Shown one piece after another: positions 1 to 9,019 of a stretch of 11,540 nucleotides of DNA. A model generated the notes under the pieces. That model was not told where the DNA came from. It made no database searches and saw nothing but the letters and a program-made list of their open reading frames with translations. The position numbers and the translations under genes were made by a program. Position 1 is the first letter of the stretch; each line of letters begins with the position of its first letter. The DNA comes from Chloroflexota bacterium. GTDB lineage: Bacteria; Chloroflexota; Limnocylindria; Limnocylindrales; CSP1-4. The DNA is taken from assembly GCA_004298915.1 (NCBI GenBank), contig SCTE01000523.1, positions 1 through 11,540 on the forward strand, in the 5' to 3' direction.

Positions 1-724
1 CCATCGAGCGATAGGCCCACGACAGCGCCTTCTGGACGTCGGGCTCCGCGTCGCCGATGAGCAGGCCGAGGATCTCGAGGCCACGGGTGGCGACGGCACG
101 ATCGCGCCCGGCGACGCGATCGACGAACGGCAGAGTCGCGATCGTGGAGCCGACGAGGCGGCGCTCCCAGCGCGATGGCGAATAGACGAGCTGCTCGAGT
201 TCTGCCCATCGGAAGGGCTCGGCGAGCACGCCCGCACCGACCACGTGGGCCAGGCTGTCAACCGTGATCCAGTCATCGGCGTCACGCCCGGCGCGCCGGA
301 TCAGTTGCCAGGTCCGCTCGGTCTCGCGAGGCAGGGTGAGTTCCAGGATGGTGAAGGCGAACCAGCGCGCCTCCCGCTCCGGCTCACGCAAGAGGCGATC
401 CGCCGCGAGGAGGAGCGTGGTCGGCGAATCCGCCCTGGTTGCGGATCGGAACGCGCGGCTTGCCACGCGGAGCAACGGGTTCCGAACGCCGTGGGTCGGC
501 CCGATCCCAGGTGCCACGAGCTGCTGTCCGGCGCGATACAGCGGGTCGGCCAGGCGCCCGAGAGCGACACGCAGCGCCGCAGCCAGCTCGTTCGGGTCCT
601 GGACGTTCCGGGCCAGGCCACGCCCCAGGGTCTCGGCGATCTTCCGGTGATCCGTCACGAACGCGCGAGCGCGCCGCGTCACGACACTTGCATCCGGCCC
701 TGACGACGCCGTCGCCACCATCAT
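1..724 (-). CDS. AlkD-like DNA alkylation repair enzyme (partial, C-terminus beyond window)
   Basis: The reading frame stays open from an ATG at 724 to the window edge, giving 241 residues. It matches the AlkD family of HEAT-repeat DNA glycosylases, which excise positively charged alkylated purines (3-methyl- and 7-methyl-purines) without base flipping. The family's key residues appear in order: W152 and D156 in a W-x-x-V-D motif (compare the AlkD W-D-L-V-D motif with its catalytic Asp), the arginines of WERR at 186-189, and W236 in QKALSW. Alternating amphipathic helices fill the rest. The N-terminal ~100 residues are more diverged and Arg-rich. The start ATG overlaps the stop of the upstream thioesterase gene (ATGA), so translation is probably coupled; a second ATG follows immediately. 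The family assignment is confident. Substrate range cannot be read from sequence, and the missing C-terminus is probably short, since AlkD proteins are about 230-250 residues and this one has an N-terminal extension. Confidence 0.85.
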   Translation of the reverse strand, partial: MMVATASSGPDASVVTRRARAFVTDHRKIAETLGRGLARNVQDPNELAAALRVALGRLADPLYRAGQQLVAPGIGPTHGVRNPLLRVASRAFRSATRADSPTTLLLAADRLLREPEREARWFAFTILELTLPRETERTWQLIRRAGRDADDWITVDSLAHVVGAGVLAEPFRWAELEQLVYSPSRWERRLVGSTIATLPFVDRVAGRDRAVATRGLEILGLLIGDAEPDVQKALSWAYRSM

Positions 725-1255
725 CGGCGATCCCCCCGGCCGGCCGTACCGGGTTCGGCATCGGTCGGGATCGATCGGTCATCCGCCGGCCGCAGTCGAT
801 AGCGAGCCTTGAGCTCGGCCAGCCGCTCGGGCGGCGCCGCGACGTACGTGCCGGTGCCCGAGGCCAGGAGCTCGCCGGTAACCAGATCCACGATGCGGCC
901 CTCGGTCCGGAACAGCCGGCGACCCTCGTCGATCACCGTCCCCTCGGCGCGGATTGCCTGCCCGGCGCGGACGGGCCGTTTGAAGTCAACAGCCATGCGG
1001 GCCGTCACGCCCCACGTGTCCCGACCGATGACCGCCCAGGCCATGACCTCGTCCAGGATCGTGCACAGGATGCCGCCGTGAATCACGCCCTCCCAGCCCT
1101 GGAACGCCTCGTCGATGGCGAGCTCGGTCCAGCAGGCCGTGGCATCCGTGTGCAGGATCAGGTGCAGTCCATGTTCGTTGAGCTCGCCACAGGCAAAGCA
1201 CCGATGGGGCTCGAAGGTGAACCGTCGACCTCCCATCTCCGTGGTCGGCCGGAGA

Positions 1256-1266
<11 letters not shown>
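721..1266 (-). CDS. PaaI-family hotdog-fold thioesterase
   Basis: A 181-residue protein with the hotdog thioesterase signature. HGG at residues 63-65 is followed by L-D-E (D72), in the position of the PaaI-type catalytic acid. Upstream is C-F-A-C-G...N-E-H-G-L (residues 23-34), common in a PaaI-like subgroup. Members hydrolyse acyl-CoA thioesters in the cytoplasm; the substrate is unknown here. The last ~35 residues are charged, past the end of the fold, and probably disordered. The start is uncertain: the TTG at 1266 overlaps the gyrB stop by 11 bp and has GGAAGG upstream at reasonable spacing, while an ATG at 1236 (residue 11) leaves a 19-bp gap, has GGAG directly against it (too close for a normal ribosome site) and would keep every conserved residue. 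The gene ends with ATGA shared with the alkylation repair gene. Its link to gyrase and par genes looks like operon hitch-hiking rather than shared function (inference). Confidence 0.85.
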
Positions 1267-3222
<1,956 letters not shown>

Positions 3223-3226
<4 letters not shown>

Positions 3227-4079
3227 GCAGTTCCTCCCATCAGGCGCTCGTAGAGGCGCCCGAGCTCTTCTTCCGTGTAGTAGTCGATGACGATGCGCCC
3301 ACCACGTCGGGACTGCGCAACCCGGACCTTGGTGCCGAGTGCTCGTCGCAGGTCTTCCTCGACGCGTTCCAGCTCCGCGTCCCGCGCCGGTGCGGCCGAC
3401 GTCGGCTCCCGAGGCTCACGCAGGCGCCGCACGAACTCCTCGGTCTGGCGGACCGACAGGTCCTGGGCCATGACCGTTGCCACGACCGTCGCCTGGTGCT
3501 CGATCGGGAGGCCTCCGAGCGCACGGGCATGGCCCTCGCTGATCAGGCCGTCGGCGACGGCTGCCTGGACGGTCGGATCGAGCTCGAGGAGGCGAAGCGT
3601 GTTCGCGACGGTCGAGCGGGCACGGCCGACGCGTGCCGCGAGTGCCTCCTGGGAGAAACCGAACTCGTCGATCAGCTGACGGTAGCCCCGGGCGGATTCG
3701 AGCGGGTCGAGGTCCTCGCGCTGGAGGTTCTCGACCAGCGCGAGTTCGAGCTGCTCGCGATCGCCCAGCTGGCGCACAACAGCCGGGATTCGCTCGAGGC
3801 CGGCCGCGCGCGCTGCACGCACCCGTCGCTCGCCGGTGACCAGTTGATAGCCGTCAACGAGCTCGGTCACGAGGATCGGCTGGATCACCCCGTGTTCCCG
3901 GATGCTGGCCGTCAGCGTGGCCAGGGCATCCGCGTCGTATCGAAGACGCGGCTGTCGAGGGTTCGCCCGGATTCGATCGAGCGGGATTTCGGTCGGTCCC
4001 CCATCCGTGACCGGGCGCTGGGGGATCAGCGCTGCGAGTCCCCGACCCAGGCCCGACGGACGATCCGCACGGTTATCCA

Positions 4080-4083
<4 letters not shown>
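3223..4083 (-). CDS. parB: Chromosome partitioning protein ParB (Spo0J family)
   Basis: A 286-residue ParB when started at the ATG at 4083, which overlaps the parA stop as ATGA; a second ATG at 4080 directly follows. The longer open frame upstream runs antiphase through parA and is not used. The N-terminus carries GLGRGL (11-16), the basic segment that usually contacts ParA. The ParB/Srx CTPase domain shows both nucleotide motifs, GERRVRA (84-90) and ENLQREDL (118-125). A helix-turn-helix for parS recognition covers about 144-168 (SQEALAARVGRARSTV), then a helical linker and a C-terminal dimerisation domain (about 235-286) end in basic and amphipathic segments. ParB loads at parS as a CTP-dependent clamp, slides and condenses origin DNA, and is moved by ParA. 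Three parS sites lie just upstream of the operon, so the complete ParABS system is present. rsmG (gidB), a frequent neighbour of parAB, is not here. Confidence 0.95.
3231..3238 (-). promoter_or_regulatory. Strong ribosome binding site for gyrB inside the parB 3' end
   Basis: The minus strand reads GGGAGGAA, four bases before the GTG at 3226 (six from the GGAGG core). This decides the GTG start and would let ribosomes load on gyrB independently of, or by re-initiation after, parB translation. Confidence 0.75.
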
Positions 4084-4889
<806 letters not shown>

Positions 4890-4893
4890 GAGG

Positions 4894-4898
4894 CCCTC
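4894..4898 (-). promoter_or_regulatory. Ribosome binding site supporting the parA GTG start
   Basis: GAGGG on the minus strand lies four bases before the GTG at 4889. It favours that start over the in-frame GTG at 4880 and over the long upstream extension of the frame. Confidence 0.6.
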
Positions 4899-4906
4899 GT
4901 AGAAAA

Positions 4907-4921
4907 GTGCTTCACAAGCAC
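4907..4921 (-). promoter_or_regulatory. 15-bp palindrome at the predicted parA transcription start (possible operator or leader hairpin)
   Basis: The arms GTGCTT (4907-4912) and AAGCAC (4916-4921) are perfect inverse complements around a 3-bp centre. On the minus strand the hairpin is followed by TTTTCT. It lies just downstream of the predicted -10 (4924-4929), where a repressor would block the start site. As RNA it could also form a small stem, though six base pairs with a 3-nt loop is weak for a terminator. Function is inferred from position only. Confidence 0.4.
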
Positions 4922-4923
4922 AG

Positions 4924-4932
4924 ATTCTAGCA
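4924..4932 (-). promoter_or_regulatory. Predicted parA-parB-gyrB promoter (extended -10)
   Basis: The minus strand reads TGC-TAGAAT: a good -10 hexamer (5 of 6 to TATAAT) preceded by the TG of an extended -10 element. No convincing -35 lies 16-18 bp upstream, which is usual for extended -10 promoters. Transcription would start near 4917, giving a leader of about 28 nt to the parA GTG with the ribosome site inside it. Confidence 0.5.
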
Positions 4933-4970
4933 TTTCCGGCCCTTCCACCGCTTCGAGGAACCCACCGAGC

Positions 4971-4995
4971 GGCGGGGGACCCATGGGTCGCCGCC
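4971..4995. repeat. Imperfect inverted repeat centred on a 12-bp palindrome
   Basis: GACCCATGGGTC at 4978-4989 is a perfect 12-bp palindrome. Outer arms GGCGG (4971-4975) and CCGCC (4991-4995) extend the symmetry with a 1-2 base offset. It lies upstream of the parA promoter, so it could be an activator or repressor site, or chance in GC-rich DNA. Confidence 0.35.
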
Positions 4996-5064
4996 GGGTT
5001 CGAGGCGGTGCGGACCATGGTGCCCGGCACGGCTCATCTGGGCGTTGGCGCGACCTTACCGACA

Positions 5065-5080
5065 CGTTTCACGTGAAACA
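5065..5080. promoter_or_regulatory. parS: parS site 1 (15 of 16 to consensus)
   Basis: CGTTTCACGTGAAACA matches the bacterial chromosomal parS consensus TGTTTCACGTGAAACA except for C at the first position. The inner 14 bp (GTTTCACGTGAAAC, 5066-5079) is a perfect palindrome. It is the parS closest to parA, with its centre 46 bp from that of site 2. Confidence 0.93.
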
Positions 5081-5110
5081 TGCCCGGGCCGCTTTCGCAC
5101 CAGGTGCTGA

Positions 5111-5126
5111 TGTTTCACGTGAAACA
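5111..5126. promoter_or_regulatory. parS: parS site 2 (perfect consensus)
   Basis: TGTTTCACGTGAAACA is an exact 16-bp palindromic parS, the loading site for the ParB CTPase clamp. Centre-to-centre spacing is 46 bp to site 1 and 58 bp to site 3. Confidence 0.97.
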
Positions 5127-5168
5127 CCGCGGCCGGGCGGTCCATCGACCCGGCCGTCGATCCCGGCC

Positions 5169-5184
5169 TGTTTCACGTGAAACA
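5169..5184. promoter_or_regulatory. parS: parS site 3 (perfect consensus)
   Basis: TGTTTCACGTGAAACA, exact. It ends 28 bp before the predicted -35 of the mreD promoter and directly abuts the left arm of the inverted repeat at 5185-5218, so a ParB clamp loaded here would slide straight over that promoter. Confidence 0.97.
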
Positions 5185-5218
5185 CGGGCAACCGACACCC
5201 TGACTCGGCCGTTGCCCG
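5185..5218. repeat. 8-bp inverted repeat overlapping the mreD -35 box
   Basis: CGGGCAAC (5185-5192) and GTTGCCCG (5211-5218) are perfect inverse complements separated by 18 bp. The right arm contains the predicted -35 TTGCCC. The centre-to-centre distance of 26 bp is roughly two and a half helical turns. It may be a regulator site at the elongasome promoter; it could also be chance. Confidence 0.4.
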
Positions 5219-5240
5219 ACCTGCCGACCCGTGGGATACT
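5212..5240 (+). promoter_or_regulatory. Predicted mreD-mrdA-rodA promoter
   Basis: TTGCCC at 5212-5217 and GATACT at 5235-5240 are separated by exactly 17 bp, each matching 4 of 6 positions of the housekeeping sigma consensus. Transcription would start near 5247, leaving a leader of about 90 nt to the mreD ATG at 5337, or about 24 nt if GTG 5271 were used. Confidence 0.5.
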
Positions 5241-5336
5241 GCCACCCGGACGCGGCCCGGCCGTCCGTCCGTGGTGAACGCGGGTCCACCTTCCGCTTCG
5301 AGTCCTGGCCGGCACGCCGAGGATCGACGTCGCCTG

Positions 5337-5837
5337 ATGACCCTCCTACTCGCCGCGATTGGAGCGACGGTCGCCGCCCTCATCGAATTGAGTGTCGTAC
5401 CGTACATCCGTATCGGCGATGCCTTTCCGCATCCCGTCCTCGTGTTCGCCGTGATCTGGACGATCGCAACCCGACTCGAGGCGGGCCTGGCCTGGGCCCT
5501 GATCGGCGGCGTGATCCTCGACAGCCTCGCCGCCAGGCCGCTGGGGACCTCGGTGTTCGCACTGGTCGTAGCGGTCGGCCTCGCAGTCTTGATCGCCCGG
5601 ACGTTCATCCGCATCCGGCCGCTGGCGCCGGTCATCGCCGTTCCTATCGTGAGCCTCGCCTACTCGATGATCCTATTCGCGCTGATTTCCGCCATTCGAC
5701 CGCCGGTCACCGTGGCCGACCCGATCGCCTCCCTCATGCCCGGGGCGGCCTATGACGCCGTGCTCGGCCTGATCTTCGGCCCCCTGGCCCTCTCGATCCG
5801 CGACCGCTACCGAACGGAAGAGCGGGTGGACTGGTGA
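5337..5837 (+). CDS. mreD: Rod shape-determining membrane protein MreD
   Basis: A 166-residue hydrophobic protein with about five membrane segments. It opens with a membrane helix (TLLLAAIGATVAALIELSV) and carries the MreD pattern GLAWALIGGVILDSL followed by a Pro-Leu-Gly (RPLGTSVF), typical of the family. MreD sits in the cytoplasmic membrane with MreC and links MreB to the PBP2-RodA synthase. I chose ATG 5337 because the membrane helix starts there; GAGGA lies upstream (5319-5323), though at a long spacing of 13. The open frame also allows GTG at 5271 or 5274, adding 21-22 polar, Arg-rich residues, which cannot be excluded. mreB and mreC do not precede it: the gene follows parS and its own promoter. 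It ends with GTGA shared with mrdA. The family call is good although MreD sequences diverge strongly. Confidence 0.85.
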   Translation: MTLLLAAIGATVAALIELSVVPYIRIGDAFPHPVLVFAVIWTIATRLEAGLAWALIGGVILDSLAARPLGTSVFALVVAVGLAVLIARTFIRIRPLAPVIAVPIVSLAYSMILFALISAIRPPVTVADPIASLMPGAAYDAVLGLIFGPLALSIRDRYRTEERVDW

Positions 5838-7768
5838 GCACCGACACGCTCGGCGTCGGCGAGCGTCCAGCCACGGATCCGAGATCGCCGATCCGGTTCC
5901 TGGCATTCGGCCTGGTCGTCGCCATCCTCGCGACGGTCCTCGGGGTTCGGCTGTTCATGCTTCAGGTCGCCAGCAACGGCCAGTTCACCACGCTCGCCGA
6001 GGCCAATCGGTCCGTCAGCCAGCCGATCGAATCGATCCGCGGCGTGATCTACGACCGCAACGGCGTGCCGCTCGTGTCCAACGTGCCCTCGTACACGGTC
6101 AAGATCCGACCCGCCGACCTTCCCGAGGGCCGAAGAGCGGACGTCGTCCAGCGGCTTGCGACGTTGCTCGGCATGGACCCGGCGGACATCAACATCGCGA
6201 TCGACTCCAACCCCGGATCCCGGTTCGACCTCGTCCGGATCGCGACCGATGTCAACGAGCAGGTGGCGAACTTCATCGCGGAATCCCGCCTGGACCTCCC
6301 GGGCACCGAGATCGTTGTCGAATCCCGCCGCGAGTACGCGACCGGCCCGCTGCTGTCGCAGGTCATGGGCTATACGGGCCCGATCAACCGAGCGCAGCTC
6401 GACGCCCTCGGTTCGGCTGGATATCTGCCCGATGACCTGATCGGCAAGACCGGCGTCGAGGCGCAGTACGAATCCGAACTGCGCGGCAGTTATGGCGTCC
6501 AGCTGGTCGAAAAGGACGCGTCCGGACGAAAGATCCAGGTGCTCCAGACGGTCAAGGAGCCGATCGCCGGGAACTCGCTCGACCTCACGATCGATGTGAA
6601 GGAGCAGCAGTACGCCGAGCAGGCACTGAAGTGGGGGATGTCCCTGGCGGGCCTGAAGCGCGGCGTGGTCATCGTAATGAACCCACAGACCGGCGAGGTG
6701 CTGGCGATGGTCAGCCTGCCGACCTATGACGACAACCTCTTCGCGCACGGGATCAGCGCCACGGACTATGCGGCCCTTCTCGACAATCCGGACAAGCCCC
6801 TGACCAACCACGCCATTGCCGAGCACTTCCCACCGGGATCCACGTACAAACTCGTTGGCGGGACCGGCGCGCTGGCGGACGGCAAGATCCGGAAGTCCAC
6901 GCAACTCCTCACGCAGCCCTTCCTCACCATCGGCGACACGAAGTACTACGAGTGGAACCGCCGGGGATGGGGCAAGTGCAACATCCTGTGCGGCTTCGCT
7001 CACTCGAGCGACACGTTCTTCTTCCAGGTTGCCGCGATGCTCGGCATCGATCGCCTCGCGTACTGGGCGGACCAGTATGGATTTGGCTCACGCACGGGGA
7101 TCGACCTGCCCGGCGAGGTCAAGGGCACCGTTCCATCGAACCAGTGGAAGCTCGACACCCTCGGTTCCGAGATCTATCCGGGCGAGGTCTTCCAGGCCGG
7201 CATCGGACAGGGCTACGACGTGTCCACGCCGATCCAGCTCATCAACGCCTATGCGGCGCTGGCGAACGGCGGAACGCTGTACCGGCCACAGGTCGTGCGG
7301 GACATCAAGGACGCCAACGGGAAGGTCGTCCGTGACTTCAAGCCCGAGGTGATCCGCCAGCTCGATGTCGCACCGTCCGTGCTCGAGACCATGCGCCAGG
7401 CGTCGAGGAACGTGGTCGTGCTGCGCCACACCTACAACCTGGTCGATCTTCCGATCGTGGTCGCCGGCAAGTCGGGCACCGCCGAGTTCGGCACTCGGGA
7501 CGCCCAGGGCCGCCTCCCCTTCCACTCCTGGTTCGTCGCCTTCGTTCCGAAGGATCCGGCGGTCACGGCCAAGGATCCGAACGGCTTCAAGGCCGTCTCC
7601 CGGACGGACTCGGATCTCGTGGTCCTCGCGTTCGCCTACGACTCTCGAACGAAGGGCAACGCGGCGACGGAGATCGTCAAGTACTACCTGCAGCTGCACT
7701 ACGGGATCAAGAAGGACTATCGGAACTTCGATCTCCTGAAGCGCGGCAACTTCTACGAGTCGAACTGA
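5834..7768 (+). CDS. mrdA: Penicillin-binding protein 2 (elongasome D,D-transpeptidase)
   Basis: A 644-residue class B PBP that cross-links peptidoglycan outside the cytoplasmic membrane during side-wall growth. One membrane anchor (about 22-43) follows a short cytoplasmic tail. The pedestal contains RGVIYDRNG (69-77), the usual start of the PBP dimerisation domain. The transpeptidase domain shows the active-site S336-T-Y-K339, the second motif S391-S-D393 (SxD instead of SxN, as is common in PBP2), and K546-S-G-T549. GIGQGY at 456-461 is also typical. A C-x3-C-x3-H run (C382, C386, H390) directly precedes the SxD motif. The start GTG at 5834 overlaps the mreD stop (GTGA). rodA follows 8 bp after the stop, and its product is the glycosyltransferase partner that PBP2 activates. 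PBP2 rather than the division PBP3 (FtsI) is supported by the SxD motif, GIGQGY and the mreD/rodA neighbours. Confidence 0.95.
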   Translation: MSTDTLGVGERPATDPRSPIRFLAFGLVVAILATVLGVRLFMLQVASNGQFTTLAEANRSVSQPIESIRGVIYDRNGVPLVSNVPSYTVKIRPADLPEGRRADVVQRLATLLGMDPADINIAIDSNPGSRFDLVRIATDVNEQVANFIAESRLDLPGTEIVVESRREYATGPLLSQVMGYTGPINRAQLDALGSAGYLPDDLIGKTGVEAQYESELRGSYGVQLVEKDASGRKIQVLQTVKEPIAGNSLDLTIDVKEQQYAEQALKWGMSLAGLKRGVVIVMNPQTGEVLAMVSLPTYDDNLFAHGISATDYAALLDNPDKPLTNHAIAEHFPPGSTYKLVGGTGALADGKIRKSTQLLTQPFLTIGDTKYYEWNRRGWGKCNILCGFAHSSDTFFFQVAAMLGIDRLAYWADQYGFGSRTGIDLPGEVKGTVPSNQWKLDTLGSEIYPGEVFQAGIGQGYDVSTPIQLINAYAALANGGTLYRPQVVRDIKDANGKVVRDFKPEVIRQLDVAPSVLETMRQASRNVVVLRHTYNLVDLPIVVAGKSGTAEFGTRDAQGRLPFHSWFVAFVPKDPAVTAKDPNGFKAVSRTDSDLVVLAFAYDSRTKGNAATEIVKYYLQLHYGIKKDYRNFDLLKRGNFYESN

Positions 7769-7776
7769 GAGCGGGC

Positions 7777-8937
7777 ATGGGCGCGATCAACGTGCGCGAG
7801 ACATCCGTCGCCGATTGGGGCTCACGCTCGATCGGTACGATCTGGCGCGCCTTCGATCTGCAGATCGCGACCTACGCGGTGCTCCTCACCTGCTTCGGGC
7901 TGGCGATGGCGTACAGCAACAGCGTGGCCGGCGGCGACGGGGCCCTCGCGAGTGGTTCCGTCTTCCTGCGCGGCCTGCTCTGGACGTCGATCGCCCTGGT
8001 CGTCTTCGTTGCGGCGACGGCCTTCGACTATCGATGGCTGAAGACGCTCGCCTGGCCGCTCTATGCGCTCCAGATCGGCCTGCTCGTGACGACGCTGGCG
8101 TTTGGAAGTGGCGTCGGCGGGTCGTCACGCTGGATCGGCCTCTTCGGCCTTCAGTTCCAGTTCTCCGAGCTGGCGAAGATCCTGATGATCGTGATCCTCG
8201 CGAACTATCTCGCGGCGCGCCGGGGACGAATGAACTCGGTCTGGAGCATCATCGGGGCCTGCGTCCTGGCCGCACCACCGTGGGCCCTCGTCCTCCTCCA
8301 GCCCGACCTCGGAACGTCGCTGGTCTTCGGGGCGATCCTCGTCGGGATGCTCTTCCTGAGCGGTGCGAGCCTCCGCTGGCTCGGCGCTCTCGCGCTTGCC
8401 GTCCTGGCCGCGCTGCCGTTCGTCTGGACGTACGTCCTGCGTGATTACCAGAAGGAGCGCCTGACCTCGTTCCTCGACCCGCTGTCGGACATTCGCGGTG
8501 CCGGTTACCAGCTCTATCAGTCGCAGATCGCGGTCGGGTCCGGTGGCTGGTTCGGCAAGGGCCTGACGAACAGCACCCAGAACCAGCTCGACTTCCTCCC
8601 CGTCCAGACCACCGACTTCGTGTTCGCGATTCTCGCCGAGGAGCTTGGCTTCATCGGCGCAATGGTGGTGATCGGCCTGTTCATCGCCCTCATCTGGCGG
8701 GTCATCGCCGGGGGCTGGCGCTCCAAGGACCCGTTCGGGACGATGTTCGCTGCCGGCCTGGGCTCGATGATCGTGTTCCAGCTCTTCGTCAACGTCGGCA
8801 TGGTGATCGGGATCATGCCGATCACCGGCATTCCGCTGCCGTTCATCACCCACGGGGGCGCTTCGCTGATCAGCATGGCCGCCGGCCTCGGGATCCTCGA
8901 AAGCATCAATATCCGCCAGGGCCGCGCCGAGTGGTGA
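7777..8937 (+). CDS. rodA: SEDS peptidoglycan glycosyltransferase RodA
   Basis: A 386-residue polytopic membrane protein of the SEDS family (FtsW/RodA/SpoVE), with about ten membrane helices after a ~28-residue cytoplasmic N-terminus. It polymerises lipid II into glycan strands as partner of PBP2. Family motifs are SSRWIGLFGLQFQFSELAK (116-134), LLQPDLGT (173-180), the large extracellular loop with DIRGAGYQLYQSQIAVGSGG (238-257), PVQTTDFVFAILAEELG (275-291) containing D280 at the position of the essential catalytic Asp (D262 in E. coli RodA), and GIPLPFITHGGAS (351-363). RodA rather than FtsW is favoured by the mreD-mrdA context. The ATG is 8 bp after the mrdA stop, with only a weak purine stretch (GAGAG) before it, so coupling to mrdA translation is likely. 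It is the last gene of the unit; a GC hairpin without a T-tract lies about 35 bp beyond it. Confidence 0.95.
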   Translation: MGAINVRETSVADWGSRSIGTIWRAFDLQIATYAVLLTCFGLAMAYSNSVAGGDGALASGSVFLRGLLWTSIALVVFVAATAFDYRWLKTLAWPLYALQIGLLVTTLAFGSGVGGSSRWIGLFGLQFQFSELAKILMIVILANYLAARRGRMNSVWSIIGACVLAAPPWALVLLQPDLGTSLVFGAILVGMLFLSGASLRWLGALALAVLAALPFVWTYVLRDYQKERLTSFLDPLSDIRGAGYQLYQSQIAVGSGGWFGKGLTNSTQNQLDFLPVQTTDFVFAILAEELGFIGAMVVIGLFIALIWRVIAGGWRSKDPFGTMFAAGLGSMIVFQLFVNVGMVIGIMPITGIPLPFITHGGASLISMAAGLGILESINIRQGRAEW

Positions 8938-8971
8938 CGTTCGACTGACAGGTCGATTCCACTGATATCAC

Positions 8972-8987
8972 CGGGTCCGTGGACCCG
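8972..8987 (+). terminator. GC hairpin after rodA (weak or factor-dependent terminator candidate)
   Basis: CGGGTCC (8972-8978) and GGACCCG (8981-8987) form a perfect 7-bp inverted repeat; allowing a 4-nt loop, the stem is 6 bp. No run of T follows (CTCACATTCG), so intrinsic termination would be poor. Its place between rodA and the next promoter makes a boundary or mRNA-end-stabilising role plausible. Confidence 0.4.
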
Positions 8988-9007
8988 CTCACATTCGCCC
9001 GACCTAG

Positions 9008-9013
9008 TAGACT
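9008..9013 (+). promoter_or_regulatory. Predicted -10 element for a leaderless CBS-domain transcript
   Basis: TAGACT lies six bases before the ATG at 9020, so transcription would begin at or next to the A of the start codon. The intervening CTTCCCGC-type stretch has no Shine-Dalgarno match, which agrees with a leaderless message. No -35 is apparent. Confidence 0.45.
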
Positions 9014-9019
9014 TCCCGC

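Larger units (their letters stand above)
4890..5336. other. Divergent intergenic control region between parA and mreD
   Basis: About 450 bp without a credible gene, bounded by the parA start and the mreD start. It holds the parA promoter, three parS sites, the mreD promoter and a set of palindromes: GTGCTT-CAC-AAGCAC at 4907-4921, GACCCATGGGTC at 4978-4989, ACCATGGT at 5014-5021, GTGCCCGGCAC at 5020-5030 and GCCCGGGC at 5082-5089. Open frames crossing it are short and arise from parS itself, whose translation gives the familiar artefact peptides FHVKH and VSRET. No DnaA-box cluster or AT-rich stretch is visible. Confidence 0.85.

Noticed and set aside
5261..5272. Three tandem CCGT units before mreD
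   Set aside because: Twelve bases of a 4-mer in GC-rich DNA; no further copies.
4890..5336. Possible oriC in the parA-mreD intergenic region
   Set aside because: Only one 7-of-9 DnaA-box-like match (TTACCGACA, 5056-5064) and no AT-rich unwinding element; position near an origin is plausible but the origin itself is not shown.
5069..5635. 188-residue minus-strand frame and short plus-strand frames crossing the parS array
   Set aside because: They are created by the stop-free parS palindrome (translations FHVKH, VSRET, CFT) and by antisense of mreD; no family resemblance.
8940..8968. TTCGAC-N17-TGATAT as a promoter for the CBS gene
   Set aside because: Both hexamers match the consensus poorly; the TAGACT element next to the ATG is a better candidate.
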